Shown piece after piece: positions 1 through 11,828 of a stretch of 64,000 nt of DNA (its first letter is position 1; every line of letters begins with the position of its first letter). Both the position numbers and the translations under genes were made by a program. The notes under the pieces were generated by a model. It was given only the letters and a program-made list of their open reading frames with translations. It searched no databases and was not told the DNA's origin. The DNA is from Pseudomonas brassicacearum. GTDB lineage: Bacteria; Pseudomonadota; Gammaproteobacteria; Pseudomonadales; Pseudomonadaceae. The stretch lies in the NCBI RefSeq assembly GCF_003732265.1, contig NZ_MOBK01000005.1, positions 1 through 64,000 of the forward strand, given 5' to 3'.

Positions 1-18
1 CGTCAAGATTAAATTCCG

Positions 19-56
19 AAACCCCTATCTGCGTATGCAGGTAGGGGTTTTGTTTT
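19..56 (+). terminator. Rho-independent terminator of an upstream transcript
   Basis: A 14-bp stem (19-32 with 37-50, one G-T pair) with a GTAT loop is followed by TGTTTT. It ends a unit lying left of the window. In Pseudomonas the gene before birA is usually a 5S rRNA, so this is probably the end of an rrn operon, but no 5S sequence is left inside the window to prove it. Confidence 0.85.
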
Positions 57-143
57 GTCCGCGGGAAATCCGTCTTGTCGGGTTTCTATGCAACGGCTCG
101 GGGCATGGCTATCATGCGGGCCTCATTGTGAGGCGAGACTTGC

Positions 144-1103
144 ATGCTGACGTTGTTAAAGCTTCTTAAAGATGGCCGGTTCCATTCGGGCCAGACCCTG
201 GGCGCTGCACTGGGGATCAGTCGTAGTGCGGTGTGGAAGCAGCTTCAGCATCTAGAGGCTGAGCTTGGCTTGTCAGTTCATAAGGTGCGCGGCCGCGGAT
301 ATCAGCTGGCTGCACCGTTGACGCTACTGGATGCTGTCGCCATAACGGACGAGGCGCCTGCTTGTGGCTGGCCAATTTTGCTCTTCGACTCAATAGACTC
401 TACCAACGCTGAAGCCTTGCGCGCTATCGAGCGCGGTCAGGCCGCACCATTTTTGGTGCTTGCCGAGCGCCAGACGGCCGGTCGCGGGCGGCGGGGGCGC
501 AAATGGGTCAGCCCTTTCGCAGAAAACGTCTATTACAGCCTGGTGTTGCGCATTGACGGTGGGATGCGGCAGCTCGAGGGGTTGAGTCTCGTCGTCGGTC
601 TTGCGGTCATGCAGACATTGCGAGCGCTCGGAGTTCCGGGGGTGGGGTTAAAATGGCCCAACGATGTTTTGGTGGGGCAGAAAAAGATCGCCGGGATATT
701 GCTCGAATTGGTGGGTGATCCTGCGGATGTCTGCCACGTGGTGTTGGGTGTTGGAATTAACGTCAATATGCAGATGACTGAAGAGGTTGATCAGTTATGG
801 ACGTCAATGCGTCTTGAGTCGGGCAGGGCGTTTGATCGCAATCACTTGGTTTCGAAACTAGGCTTGGTGCTCCAGGAATACCTGGCTCGTCACCAGCTTG
901 ACGGATTTTCCTCTATTCAGTCGGAGTGGGAGCAAAACCATATTTGGCAGGGGCGGGCAGTGTCTTTGATTGCCGGCGTAAGCCAGATAGATGGTGAGGT
1001 GTTGGGTATCGACAGTCAGGGGGCTTTGCGCTTGAAAGTAAATGGCGTTGAAAAAGTCTTTAGTGGTGGTGAGCTCAGTCTGAGGTTGCGCGATGATTCT
1101 TGA
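144..1103 (+). CDS. birA: Bifunctional biotin-[acetyl-CoA-carboxylase] ligase / biotin operon repressor BirA
   Basis: 319 aa, cytoplasmic. It makes biotinyl-5'-AMP and transfers biotin to the carrier protein BCCP of acetyl-CoA carboxylase. The first ~60 residues form a winged helix-turn-helix ([19 protein letters not shown]), so this is the two-function class that also represses biotin genes. The catalytic domain shows the biotin/ATP loop GRGRRGRKW near residue 115, then GLKWPNDV and KKIAGILLE, and a C-terminal SH3-like segment. Length agrees with E. coli BirA (321 aa). The stop overlaps the start of coaX by 11 nt, so the two vitamin/cofactor genes are co-translated. Confidence 0.96.
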   Translation: MLTLLKLLKDGRFHSGQTLGAALGISRSAVWKQLQHLEAELGLSVHKVRGRGYQLAAPLTLLDAVAITDEAPACGWPILLFDSIDSTNAEALRAIERGQAAPFLVLAERQTAGRGRRGRKWVSPFAENVYYSLVLRIDGGMRQLEGLSLVVGLAVMQTLRALGVPGVGLKWPNDVLVGQKKIAGILLELVGDPADVCHVVLGVGINVNMQMTEEVDQLWTSMRLESGRAFDRNHLVSKLGLVLQEYLARHQLDGFSSIQSEWEQNHIWQGRAVSLIAGVSQIDGEVLGIDSQGALRLKVNGVEKVFSGGELSLRLRDDS

Positions 1104-1842
1104 GCTCGACTGTGGAAACAGTTTTATCAAATGGCGTGTGCTATGTGCAGATGTCAGGCGGGTGTTCCGTGAGGGTGTGGTTGATTCAGATGATGCTTTG
1201 TTGGAGGGTTTGAGCAAGCTAGATGGGCTCGCACTTAAGCATTGTCGGTTGGTCAGTGTTAGAACGACTGAAGAAACCGCCGCTTTAGCTTCTATATTGA
1301 TGCAAGCTTTTGGTGTGTCGGTGGTATGCGCGACACCAGCTCGCGAAATGGCCGGGGTGCGCAACGGGTATGACGAGTTTGAGCGGCTGGGTCTCGATCG
1401 CTGGCTCGCAATGCTCGGAGGGTTTCATTTGGCTTCCGGCGCGTGCTTGGTGCTTGATTTCGGTACCGCTGTGACGGCCGACTTCATTGCTGCGGACGGG
1501 GAGCACCTCGGTGGCTTTATCTGCCCCGGGATGCCCTTAATGCGCAACCAGTTGCGAACCCATACTCGCAAAATTCGATACGGTGACTTGGCTGCCGAGC
1601 GAGCGCTCGAAAGTCTCGCTCCTGGTCGTACAACCGTCGAAGCGGTGGAGCGAGGGTGCTCTCTTATGCTGAGGGGGTTTGTCCTGACTCAGTTGGAGTT
1701 GGCGCGTAGTTACTGGGGGGATGAGTTTGTTGTGTTCCTTACCGGGGGCGATGCGCCGCTGGTTTCCGGAATCGTGCCCGAAGCCAGGCTGGTTCCAGAC
1801 CTGATTTTTGTAGGTTTAGCGATGGCGTGTCCATTGTCCTGA
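1093..1842 (+). CDS. coaX: Type III pantothenate kinase CoaX
   Basis: 249 aa. Phosphorylates pantothenate, the first step of coenzyme A synthesis. The type III (ASKHA-fold) signature is visible: [12 protein letters not shown] at the N-terminus (phosphate-1 loop) and [12 protein letters not shown] near residue 120 (phosphate-2 loop). This class is not inhibited by CoA feedback and needs a monovalent cation (family knowledge). The start ATG lies inside the end of birA; the next gene starts 7 nt after the stop. The birA-coaX pair is the standard Pseudomonas arrangement. Confidence 0.95.
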   Translation: MILELDCGNSFIKWRVLCADVRRVFREGVVDSDDALLEGLSKLDGLALKHCRLVSVRTTEETAALASILMQAFGVSVVCATPAREMAGVRNGYDEFERLGLDRWLAMLGGFHLASGACLVLDFGTAVTADFIAADGEHLGGFICPGMPLMRNQLRTHTRKIRYGDLAAERALESLAPGRTTVEAVERGCSLMLRGFVLTQLELARSYWGDEFVVFLTGGDAPLVSGIVPEARLVPDLIFVGLAMACPLS

Positions 1843-1849
1843 GGTTTTT

Positions 1850-2290
1850 ATGCGCTGGTTGTTCCTCTTGCTGCTCGTACTCAACGTCTTTTATTACATT
1901 TGGCATCAACAAGAGGCCCCGCTGCGGGCGAAAGATGTAACGCCTTTGAGCTTGTACCGGGGGGCGCAACAGGATATTCGCTTGTTAAGCGAGGCGGCTG
2001 ATACGACTCGAGATAAAGGAAAACCCGCAGAGGCGGGTAATGGTTGTCTCTATTTGGGGGGCTTTGCTCGTCAGGAGACAGTCCTGGTGGCTGGGCGCCG
2101 ACTGGGAGAGATAGGCGTCAAGTATCAGTCCTTGCCGAAAGATGCCGTCGAGTCGTCTGGTTATTGGGTGCGCGTCGCCCCCGAAAGCCAGCGTTTGTTG
2201 GATGATTTGCAGCTGTTAAACCTTTCTAAAGAATTCAATGAGTTAAAACATAAAATAATGCCGTGTGAGGGGGTTGCACCGGCTGAATAG
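1850..2290 (+). CDS. Small membrane-anchored SPOR-like protein
   Basis: 146 aa, third gene of the birA-coaX operon (7-nt gap). Residues ~2-16 are a single hydrophobic anchor (WLFLLLLVLNVFYYIW) after one Arg, so the rest is probably periplasmic. Residues ~65-125 (CLYLGGFARQETVLVAG, then GYWVRVAPES) have the beta-alpha-beta rhythm of SPOR domains, which bind denuded peptidoglycan at septa; the match is weak by eye. A conserved position after coaX is known in Pseudomonas, but function is not. The 3' end overlaps a predicted promoter (2274-2302) for the tRNA genes. Confidence 0.75.
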   Translation: MRWLFLLLLVLNVFYYIWHQQEAPLRAKDVTPLSLYRGAQQDIRLLSEAADTTRDKGKPAEAGNGCLYLGGFARQETVLVAGRRLGEIGVKYQSLPKDAVESSGYWVRVAPESQRLLDDLQLLNLSKEFNELKHKIMPCEGVAPAE

Positions 2291-2302
2291 TTTGCATAGA
2301 AT
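2274..2302 (+). promoter_or_regulatory. Upstream promoter (P1) of the tRNA-tuf unit
   Basis: TTGCAC (2274-2279), 17-nt spacer, TAGAAT (2297-2302). It overlaps the last codons of the preceding gene. A transcript from here would carry an imperfect hairpin (outer arms 2309-2317 with 2342-2351; inner 5-bp stem 2322-2326 with 2333-2337) before the tRNAs. Confidence 0.5.
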
Positions 2303-2393
2303 GGCGCCCGCTTCGCAGTGAAGACCTTTAGCGGTCTGCAGTGCGAAAGCGGTGTCAACGCAGCTAACCTCAGGTTTTTAATGAGAAAAATGC

Positions 2394-2421
2394 TTGACAG
2401 AAGGCTGGCATGATGTAGAAT
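2394..2421 (+). promoter_or_regulatory. Main promoter (P2) of the tRNA-tuf unit
   Basis: Perfect -35 TTGACA (2394-2399), 16-nt spacer, -10 TAGAAT (2416-2421), followed by a GC-rich discriminator (GCCGGC) typical of stringently controlled stable-RNA promoters. tRNA-Tyr begins 13 nt after the -10. Confidence 0.8.
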
Positions 2422-2434
2422 GCCGGCTCGCTTA

Positions 2435-2519
<85 letters not shown>

Positions 2520-2543
2520 TTTTTAGCGAGAGCTGCAAGCTCC

Positions 2544-2617
<74 letters not shown>

Positions 2618-2643
2618 AGTTTGCAGATCCTGCAAAGTGTTAC

Positions 2644-2719
2644 GCTCTTGTAGCTCAGTTGGTAGAGCACACCCTTGGTAAGGGTGAGGTCAGCGGTTCA
2701 AATCCGCTCAAGAGCTCCA
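2644..2719 (+). tRNA. tRNA-Thr (anticodon GGT)
   Basis: 76 nt with encoded CCA. Acceptor arms GCTCTTG and CAAGAGC; anticodon loop TTGGTAA gives GGT; T-arm GGTTCAAATCC. Third tRNA of the cluster; tuf follows after a hairpin. E. coli has a similar Tyr-Gly-Thr-tufB order with an additional upstream Thr gene. Confidence 0.97.
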
Positions 2720-2725
2720 TATAAC

Positions 2726-2757
2726 AAGGCAGATATGAAAATATCTGCCTTTGTTTT
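2726..2757 (+). terminator. Hairpin/attenuator between tRNA-Thr and tuf
   Basis: A perfect 11-bp stem (2726-2736 with 2741-2751) is closed by a GAAA tetraloop and followed by TGTTTT. It looks like a terminator, but tuf downstream has no obvious promoter of its own, so it more likely attenuates or helps separate stable tRNA from tuf mRNA. Confidence 0.6.
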
Positions 2758-2803
2758 AATGGTTGATATTGCTTGCTCAATTCTTTTGTTGGGGGTTGTT
2801 TCG

Positions 2804-3997
2804 ATGGCTAAGGAAAAGTTCGATCGTTCGCTGCCGCACGTTAACGTTGGTACTATCGGTCACGTTGACCATGGTAAGACTACGCTGACTGCAGCTCTGA
2901 CTCGTGTTTGCTCCGAGGTTTTCGGTTCGGCCATCGTTGATTTCGATAAAATCGACAGCGCGCCAGAAGAAAAAGCTCGTGGTATCACCATCAACACCGC
3001 ACACGTCGAGTACAACTCGAAGATCCGTCACTACGCTCACGTTGACTGCCCAGGTCACGCTGACTATGTGAAGAACATGATCACCGGTGCTGCCCAGATG
3101 GACGGCGCTATCCTGGTTTGCTCGGCCGCTGATGGTCCGATGCCGCAAACCCGTGAGCACATCCTGCTGTCCCGTCAGGTTGGCGTTCCGTACATCGTGG
3201 TTTTCCTGAACAAGGCTGACCTGGTAGACGACGCTGAGCTGCTGGAGCTGGTTGAGATGGAAGTGCGCGATCTTCTGAGCACTTACGACTTCCCAGGCGA
3301 CGACACTCCGATCATCATCGGTTCGGCGCGTATGGCTCTGGAAGGTAAAGACGACAACGAAATGGGCACCACTGCCGTTCGTAAACTGGTTGAAACCCTG
3401 GACAGCTACATCCCAGAACCAGTTCGTCTGACCGACAAGCCGTTCCTGATGCCAATCGAAGACGTATTCTCGATCTCCGGTCGCGGTACTGTTGTGACTG
3501 GTCGTATCGAGCGCGGTATCGTTCGCGTTCAGGATCCACTAGAAATCGTTGGTCTGCGTGACACTACCGTCACCACCTGCACCGGTGTTGAAATGTTCCG
3601 CAAGCTGCTCGACGAAGGTCGTGCTGGCGAGAACTGCGGCGTGCTGCTGCGCGGCACCAAGCGTGACGACGTTGAGCGTGGCCAGGTTCTGGTTAAGCCG
3701 GGTTCGGTTAAGCCGCACACCAAGTTCACCGCAGAAGTTTACGTTCTGAGCAAGGAAGAAGGCGGCCGTCATACTCCGTTCTTCAAAGGCTACCGTCCAC
3801 AGTTCTACTTCCGTACTACTGACGTGACCGGTAACTGCGAATTGCCAGAAGGCGTTGAAATGGTAATGCCAGGCGATAACATTCAGATGACTGTTACCCT
3901 GATCAAAACCATCGCGATGGAAGATGGCCTGCGTTTCGCTATCCGTGAAGGCGGTCGTACCGTCGGCGCTGGTGTCGTAGCCAAAATCATCGAGTAA
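2804..3997 (+). CDS. tuf: Elongation factor Tu, copy 1
   Basis: 397 aa GTPase that carries aminoacyl-tRNA to the ribosome. G1 is GHVDHGKT (~19-26), G3 DCPGH, G4 NKAD; domains 2 and 3 follow. The ATG at 2804 is chosen because it gives exactly the same protein as the second copy at 19372; upstream in-frame starts would read through tRNA-Thr. A run of five G (2791-2795) is the only ribosome-binding site. Between 2921 and 3915 the DNA is nearly identical to the other copy, while both ends differ silently. It sits between tRNA-Thr and tRNA-Trp. Confidence 0.98.
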   Translation: MAKEKFDRSLPHVNVGTIGHVDHGKTTLTAALTRVCSEVFGSAIVDFDKIDSAPEEKARGITINTAHVEYNSKIRHYAHVDCPGHADYVKNMITGAAQMDGAILVCSAADGPMPQTREHILLSRQVGVPYIVVFLNKADLVDDAELLELVEMEVRDLLSTYDFPGDDTPIIIGSARMALEGKDDNEMGTTAVRKLVETLDSYIPEPVRLTDKPFLMPIEDVFSISGRGTVVTGRIERGIVRVQDPLEIVGLRDTTVTTCTGVEMFRKLLDEGRAGENCGVLLRGTKRDDVERGQVLVKPGSVKPHTKFTAEVYVLSKEEGGRHTPFFKGYRPQFYFRTTDVTGNCELPEGVEMVMPGDNIQMTVTLIKTIAMEDGLRFAIREGGRTVGAGVVAKIIE

Positions 3998-4018
3998 ATT
4001 GTTGTAATGTCTTTTTCG

Positions 4019-4050
4019 GGCCGGCATAATGGTCGGCCTGATTTTGTTTT
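4019..4050 (+). terminator. Terminator-like hairpin between tuf and tRNA-Trp
   Basis: Stem GGCCGGC/GTCGGCC (4019-4025 with 4032-4038), loop ATAATG, then TGATTTTGTTTT directly abutting tRNA-Trp. Partial termination here would lower tRNA-Trp, secE and nusG relative to tuf. Confidence 0.6.
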
Positions 4051-4126
4051 AGGTCAGTAGCTCAATTGGCAGAGCGACGGTCTCCAAAACCGTAGGTTGG
4101 GGGTTCGATTCCCTCCTGACCTGCCA
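4051..4126 (+). tRNA. tRNA-Trp (anticodon CCA)
   Basis: 76 nt, acceptor arms AGGTCAG and CTGACCT, discriminator G, encoded CCA at 4124-4126. Anticodon loop CTCCAAA gives CCA. It lies between tuf and secE, with no clear promoter in front, so it probably depends on read-through past the preceding hairpin. Confidence 0.97.
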
Positions 4127-4171
4127 GATTCACTTGGTGTGTCTGGCTTTCTTTTCACAGGATCTTCATAG

Positions 4172-4540
4172 ATGACTCCTAAAGCTGAAGCTCAAGGCTC
4201 TCGCTTCGATCTGCTCAAGTGGCTAGTAGTAGTCGCTTTGGTGGTTGTTGGCGTTGTTGGCAATCAGTATTACTCTGCTTCGCCGATCCTGTACCGCGTA
4301 CTTGCACTGCTCGTCATTGCTGCTGTAGCTGCCTTTGTAGGCCTGCAGACAGTCAAGGGCAAGTCTTTCTTTGTACTGGTTAAGGAAGCTCGCACCGAGA
4401 TTCGTAAAGTCGTATGGCCAACTCGCCAAGAAACCACGCAGACCACGTTGATTGTTGTGGCTGTTGTCCTGGTTATGGCGTTGCTGTTGTGGGGGCTTGA
4501 TTCCCTCCTCGGCTGGCTTGTTTCCTTGATTGTCGGCTAA
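4172..4540 (+). CDS. secE: Preprotein translocase subunit SecE
   Basis: 122 aa inner-membrane protein that clamps SecY in the Sec translocon. Three membrane segments are visible (about 14-33, 38-55 and 92-117), as in E. coli; many other bacteria have only the last. The amphipathic stretch with the conserved core EARTEIRKVVWPTRQET precedes the essential third segment. nusG follows 9 nt later, the near-universal secE-nusG pairing. Confidence 0.96.
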   Translation: MTPKAEAQGSRFDLLKWLVVVALVVVGVVGNQYYSASPILYRVLALLVIAAVAAFVGLQTVKGKSFFVLVKEARTEIRKVVWPTRQETTQTTLIVVAVVLVMALLLWGLDSLLGWLVSLIVG

Positions 4541-4549
4541 GGGTGTCCC

Positions 4550-5083
4550 GTGGCTAAGCGTTGGTACGTTGTGCATGCTTACTCCGGTTACGAGAAGCAT
4601 GTCATGCGCTCGTTGGTAGAGCGCGTAAAGCTGGCTGGCATGGAAGATGGCTTCGGCGAAATTCTGGTTCCCACTGAAGAAGTGGTTGAAATGCGTAATG
4701 GCCAGAAGCGCAAAAGCGAACGCAAGTTCTTCCCAGGTTACGTGCTGGTACAGATGGATATGAACGAGGGTACTTGGCACTTGGTCAAGGATACACCTCG
4801 GGTGATGGGCTTCATTGGCGGTACTGCCGACAAGCCTGCGCCAATCACAGATAAAGAGGCAGAAGCAATTCTGCGTCGCGTTGCTGATGGTAGCGACAAG
4901 CCGAAGCCGAAGACATTGTTCGAGCCAGGTGAGTCGGTACGCGTCAATGACGGGCCGTTTGCTGATTTTACTGGCACGGTCGAAGAAGTTAACTACGAGA
5001 AGAGCCGGATCCAAGTGGCAGTGCTCATTTTCGGTCGCTCTACCCCGGTAGAGCTAGAGTTCAGCCAGGTCGAAAAAGTCTAG
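4550..5083 (+). CDS. nusG: Transcription termination/antitermination factor NusG
   Basis: 177 aa. The N-terminal NGN domain ([16 protein letters not shown]...) binds the RNA polymerase clamp. The C-terminal KOW domain ([18 protein letters not shown], ~125-145) binds Rho or ribosomal protein S10, coupling transcription to termination or translation. The start is GTG at 4550 with a short spacer after secE. A strong terminator follows, so secE-nusG ends a unit before rplK. Confidence 0.97.
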   Translation: MAKRWYVVHAYSGYEKHVMRSLVERVKLAGMEDGFGEILVPTEEVVEMRNGQKRKSERKFFPGYVLVQMDMNEGTWHLVKDTPRVMGFIGGTADKPAPITDKEAEAILRRVADGSDKPKPKTLFEPGESVRVNDGPFADFTGTVEEVNYEKSRIQVAVLIFGRSTPVELEFSQVEKV

Positions 5084-5098
5084 CTGGGCAAGCATCCC

Positions 5099-5127
5099 AA
5101 CCCCGCAGCCCTAGGCTGTGGGGTTTT
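5099..5127 (+). terminator. Terminator after nusG
   Basis: 12-bp stem (5099-5110 with 5114-5125, one G-T pair), 3-nt loop and TTTT. It separates the secE-nusG unit from rplKAJL. Confidence 0.85.
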
Positions 5128-5200
5128 GTCGTCACTGGGATAAACGCGCAAGTAACCGGGGAGCCTTTCGAGGCGTTTGAACCCGTAATTGGAGTGCCTC

Positions 5201-5632
5201 ATGGCCAAGAAAATTACCGCTTACATCAAGCTGCAAGTGAAGGCCGCTCAGGCTAACCCAAGCCCACCTGTTGGTCCTGCTCTGGGTCAGCACGGCGTGA
5301 ACATCATGGAATTCTGCAAGGCCTTCAACGCCCGTACTCAGGGTCTTGAGCCAGGTCTGCCGACTCCAGTGATCATCACTGTCTACAGCGACCGTAGCTT
5401 CACTTTTGAAACCAAGTCCACCCCTGCTTCGGTTCTGCTGAAGAAGGCTGCTGGTCTGACTAGCGGCTCCGCTCGTCCGAACACCGTTAAGGTTGGCACC
5501 GTGACCCGTGCTCAGCTGGAAGAAATCGCGAAAACCAAAAACGCGGATCTGACTGCAGCTGATATGGATGCAGCCGTGCGTACTATCGCCGGTTCTGCTC
5601 GTAGCATGGGCCTTAACGTGGAGGGTGTGTAA
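5201..5632 (+). CDS. rplK: 50S ribosomal protein L11
   Basis: 143 aa protein at the base of the L7/L12 stalk; it binds 23S rRNA in the GTPase-associated centre and is needed for RelA activation. The Pro-rich N-terminal domain ([16 protein letters not shown]) and the C-terminal rRNA-binding domain are complete. ATG 5201 is chosen over an in-frame ATG at 5189 because GGAG (5191-5194) lies just ahead and the protein then starts MAKKI as in the family. Stop and next start overlap (TAATG). Confidence 0.97.
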   Translation: MAKKITAYIKLQVKAAQANPSPPVGPALGQHGVNIMEFCKAFNARTQGLEPGLPTPVIITVYSDRSFTFETKSTPASVLLKKAAGLTSGSARPNTVKVGTVTRAQLEEIAKTKNADLTAADMDAAVRTIAGSARSMGLNVEGV

Positions 5633-6327
5633 TGGCTAAGTTGACCAAGCGTCAAAAGGCTATCGCCGGCAAAATCGAAGCAGGCAAGTCCTACAACTTT
5701 GTAGACGCTGCTGCTCTGCTGGCTGAGCTGTCGACTGTCAAGTTCAGCGAGTCGTTCGACGTTGCTGTTAACCTGGGTGTTGACCCGCGTAAATCTGACC
5801 AGGTTGTTCGTAGCGCTACTGTGCTGCCACACGGCACTGGCAAGACCGTTCGCGTTGCTGTGTTCACCCAGGGTCCAGCTGCTGAGGCCGCTCTGGCTGC
5901 CGGCGCTGACCGTGTAGGTATGGACGACCTGGCTGCCGAAATGAAAGGCGGCGACCTGAACTATGACGTAGTTATCGCATCCCCGGATGCAATGCGCGTT
6001 GTTGGTCAGTTGGGTCAGATCCTTGGTCCACGCGGCCTGATGCCTAACCCTAAAGTCGGCACCGTAACTCCAGACGTAGCTACCGCGGTTAAAAACGCCA
6101 AGGCTGGTCAGGTTCGTTATCGCACCGACAAAAACGGCATCATCCACACTTCCGTTGGCAAGATCGGCTTCGAAGCCGTCAAGCTGAAGGAAAACGTTGA
6201 AGCCCTGATCGCTGATCTGAAGCGTATCAAGCCAGCTTCCTCGAAAGGCATTTACGTCAAGCGCGTTACCCTGAGCACCACTATGGGCCCAGGTCTGGTC
6301 ATCGACCAAAGCTCGCTCGACGCGTAA
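5632..6327 (+). CDS. rplA: 50S ribosomal protein L1
   Basis: 231 aa, forms the mobile L1 stalk that guides deacylated tRNA out of the E site. In E. coli L1 also represses its own L11-L1 mRNA; whether it does so here cannot be read from the sequence. Motif [14 protein letters not shown] (~128-141) is the family core. It shares one base with the rplK stop, so translation is coupled. Confidence 0.97.
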   Translation: MAKLTKRQKAIAGKIEAGKSYNFVDAAALLAELSTVKFSESFDVAVNLGVDPRKSDQVVRSATVLPHGTGKTVRVAVFTQGPAAEAALAAGADRVGMDDLAAEMKGGDLNYDVVIASPDAMRVVGQLGQILGPRGLMPNPKVGTVTPDVATAVKNAKAGQVRYRTDKNGIIHTSVGKIGFEAVKLKENVEALIADLKRIKPASSKGIYVKRVTLSTTMGPGLVIDQSSLDA

Positions 6328-6525
6328 GACAAAGGTTGGCGCGAGCGATCGCGCCAATTGAAAGATTGGGGTCCCTGCCTGGCGGGGGCTATCCAAGACC
6401 GTAGGCGACGCAAGTCTTAAACCTCAAGCCTACGCAGATGGTGCTCCCGGTTCCTTACCGAATCAGACACCAAAACGACATCCGGCTTCGGCCAGATGAA
6501 ACGGTAACAAGCAGGAGTTAAACCC
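6328..6525 (+). promoter_or_regulatory. rplJ leader (candidate L10 autoregulatory region)
   Basis: This 198-nt gap between rplA and rplJ has the place and size of the L10 leader, where the L10-L7/L12 complex represses translation. It begins with a perfect 9-bp hairpin (6336-6344 with 6349-6357) capped by a GNRA loop (GCGA) without a U-tract, then G/C-rich segments around 6370-6480, and ends in AGGAG (6513-6517) before the GTG start of rplJ. I could not verify the full L10 kink-turn fold by eye. Confidence 0.5.
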
Positions 6526-7026
6526 GTGGCAATTAATCTCGAAGACAAGAAGGCCATCGTCGCTGAAGTCAACGAGGCTGCCAAAGTCGCTCTGTCCGCT
6601 GTCGTGGCTGATGCCCGTGGCGTAACAGTAGGCGCGATGACCGGACTCCGTAAAGAGGCTCGTGAAGCTGGCGTTTATGTACGTGTTGTACGTAACACCC
6701 TGCTCAAGCGCGCTGTTGCTGACACTGAATACAGTGTCCTCAACGACGTGTTCACCGGCCCGACTCTGATCGCGTTCTCCAAGGATCATCCAGGCGCTGC
6801 TGCCCGTTTGTTCAAGGAATTCGCCAAGAGTCAGGATAAGTTCGAGATCAAGGCAGCTGCGTTCGAGGGCAAGTTCCTCGCAGCTAACCAAATCGACGTA
6901 CTGGCAACACTGCCGACCCGTGACGAAGCAATTTCTCAGCTGATGAGCGTGATTCAAGGCGCTACCAGCAAGTTGGCTCGTATTCTGGCTGCAGTTCGCG
7001 AGCAAAAAGAAGCTGCTGCAGCCTAA
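6526..7026 (+). CDS. rplJ: 50S ribosomal protein L10
   Basis: 166 aa stalk-base protein. The N-terminal domain binds 23S rRNA next to L11, and the C-terminal helix ([20 protein letters not shown]) carries L7/L12 dimers. The start is GTG (6526), set by AGGAG 8 nt upstream and the family start MAINLEDK. Expression is probably governed by the long leader in front. rplL follows after 78 nt. Confidence 0.97.
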   Translation: MAINLEDKKAIVAEVNEAAKVALSAVVADARGVTVGAMTGLRKEAREAGVYVRVVRNTLLKRAVADTEYSVLNDVFTGPTLIAFSKDHPGAAARLFKEFAKSQDKFEIKAAAFEGKFLAANQIDVLATLPTRDEAISQLMSVIQGATSKLARILAAVREQKEAAAA

Positions 7027-7104
7027 GGCTGAGCATCTCCTCTCGCGTATTTTTGTTTATTTCGATGGCCGCGTAGGCCGTCCCCCAATTCAGGAAATAC
7101 AGTA

Positions 7105-7470
7105 ATGTCTATCTCCCAAGAAGATATCCTCAACGCCGTAGCTGAAATGTCGGTTCTGCAGGTTGTTGAGCTGATCAAAGCTTTCGAAGAAAAATTCGGC
7201 GTTTCCGCTGCTGCTGCATCGGCTGGTCCAGCTGCTGCTGCCGCTGTTGTTGAAGAGCAAACCGAATTCAACGTCATGCTGCTGGAAGCTGGCGAGAAGA
7301 AAGTTAACGTGATCAAGGCAGTACGTGAACTGACCGGTCTGGGCCTGAAAGAAGCCAAGGCTGTAGTTGACGGCGCTCCTGCCATGGTTCTGGAAGCCGT
7401 TTCGAAAGATGCCGGTGACAAAGCCAAAGCTACTCTGGAAGAAGCAGGCGCTAAAGTCGAGCTGAAGTAA
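7105..7470 (+). CDS. rplL: 50S ribosomal protein L7/L12
   Basis: 121 aa multi-copy stalk protein that recruits translation factors. N-terminal dimerisation domain (~1-33), an Ala-rich flexible hinge (~35-50), and a C-terminal factor-binding domain with the signature [22 protein letters not shown]7/L12 is needed at about four copies per ribosome; the hairpin 47 nt downstream fits reduced read-through into rpoB. Confidence 0.97.
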   Translation: MSISQEDILNAVAEMSVLQVVELIKAFEEKFGVSAAAASAGPAAAAAVVEEQTEFNVMLLEAGEKKVNVIKAVRELTGLGLKEAKAVVDGAPAMVLEAVSKDAGDKAKATLEEAGAKVELK

Positions 7471-7516
7471 GCATCGACTTTGCTCCTCCAGCCCGAGCGT
7501 AAAGCGAAAGGCTGAT

Positions 7517-7545
7517 GGCTGGTGGCTCTTGCCACCGGCCTTTTT
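7517..7545 (+). terminator. Attenuator between rplL and rpoB
   Basis: 10-bp stem GGCTGGTGGC/GCCACCGGCC (7517-7526 with 7531-7540), TCTT loop, then TTTTT. Partial termination would lower rpoBC expression relative to rplJL, as known in E. coli. Two further hairpins follow before rpoB (7608-7625 and 7641-7653). Confidence 0.75.
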
Positions 7546-7690
7546 CCGTTATTGGCAGCCGACTGGGTCGGTGCTGATAACGAGCTGTAACCACCCGATG
7601 TGGTGGCGCAAACCATGGGGTTTGCACGATTTTCTGGCTGCTCCCGTCGGGAGGGGCCAAACAAGCAGGTGACCAAGCTGGGGAACGCTG

Positions 7691-11764
<4,074 letters not shown>

Positions 11765-11779
11765 CACGTGACGCGAATC

Positions 11780-11806
11780 GAGAGCGGGGCAGGATTGCCC
11801 GCTCTC
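11780..11806 (+). other. Intergenic hairpin between rpoB and rpoC
   Basis: Perfect 9-bp stem (11780-11788 with 11798-11806) with a 9-nt loop and no U-tract. It ends 10 nt before the AGGAGG site of rpoC, so it may set mRNA processing or rpoC translation rather than end transcription. Confidence 0.5.
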
Positions 11807-11828
11807 TGCTCCGCCAGGAGGAAAGGCC

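Noticed and set aside
5128..5200. Promoter for rplKAJL
   Set aside because: No pair of hexamers with acceptable spacing was convincing; a promoter probably exists but I cannot place it.
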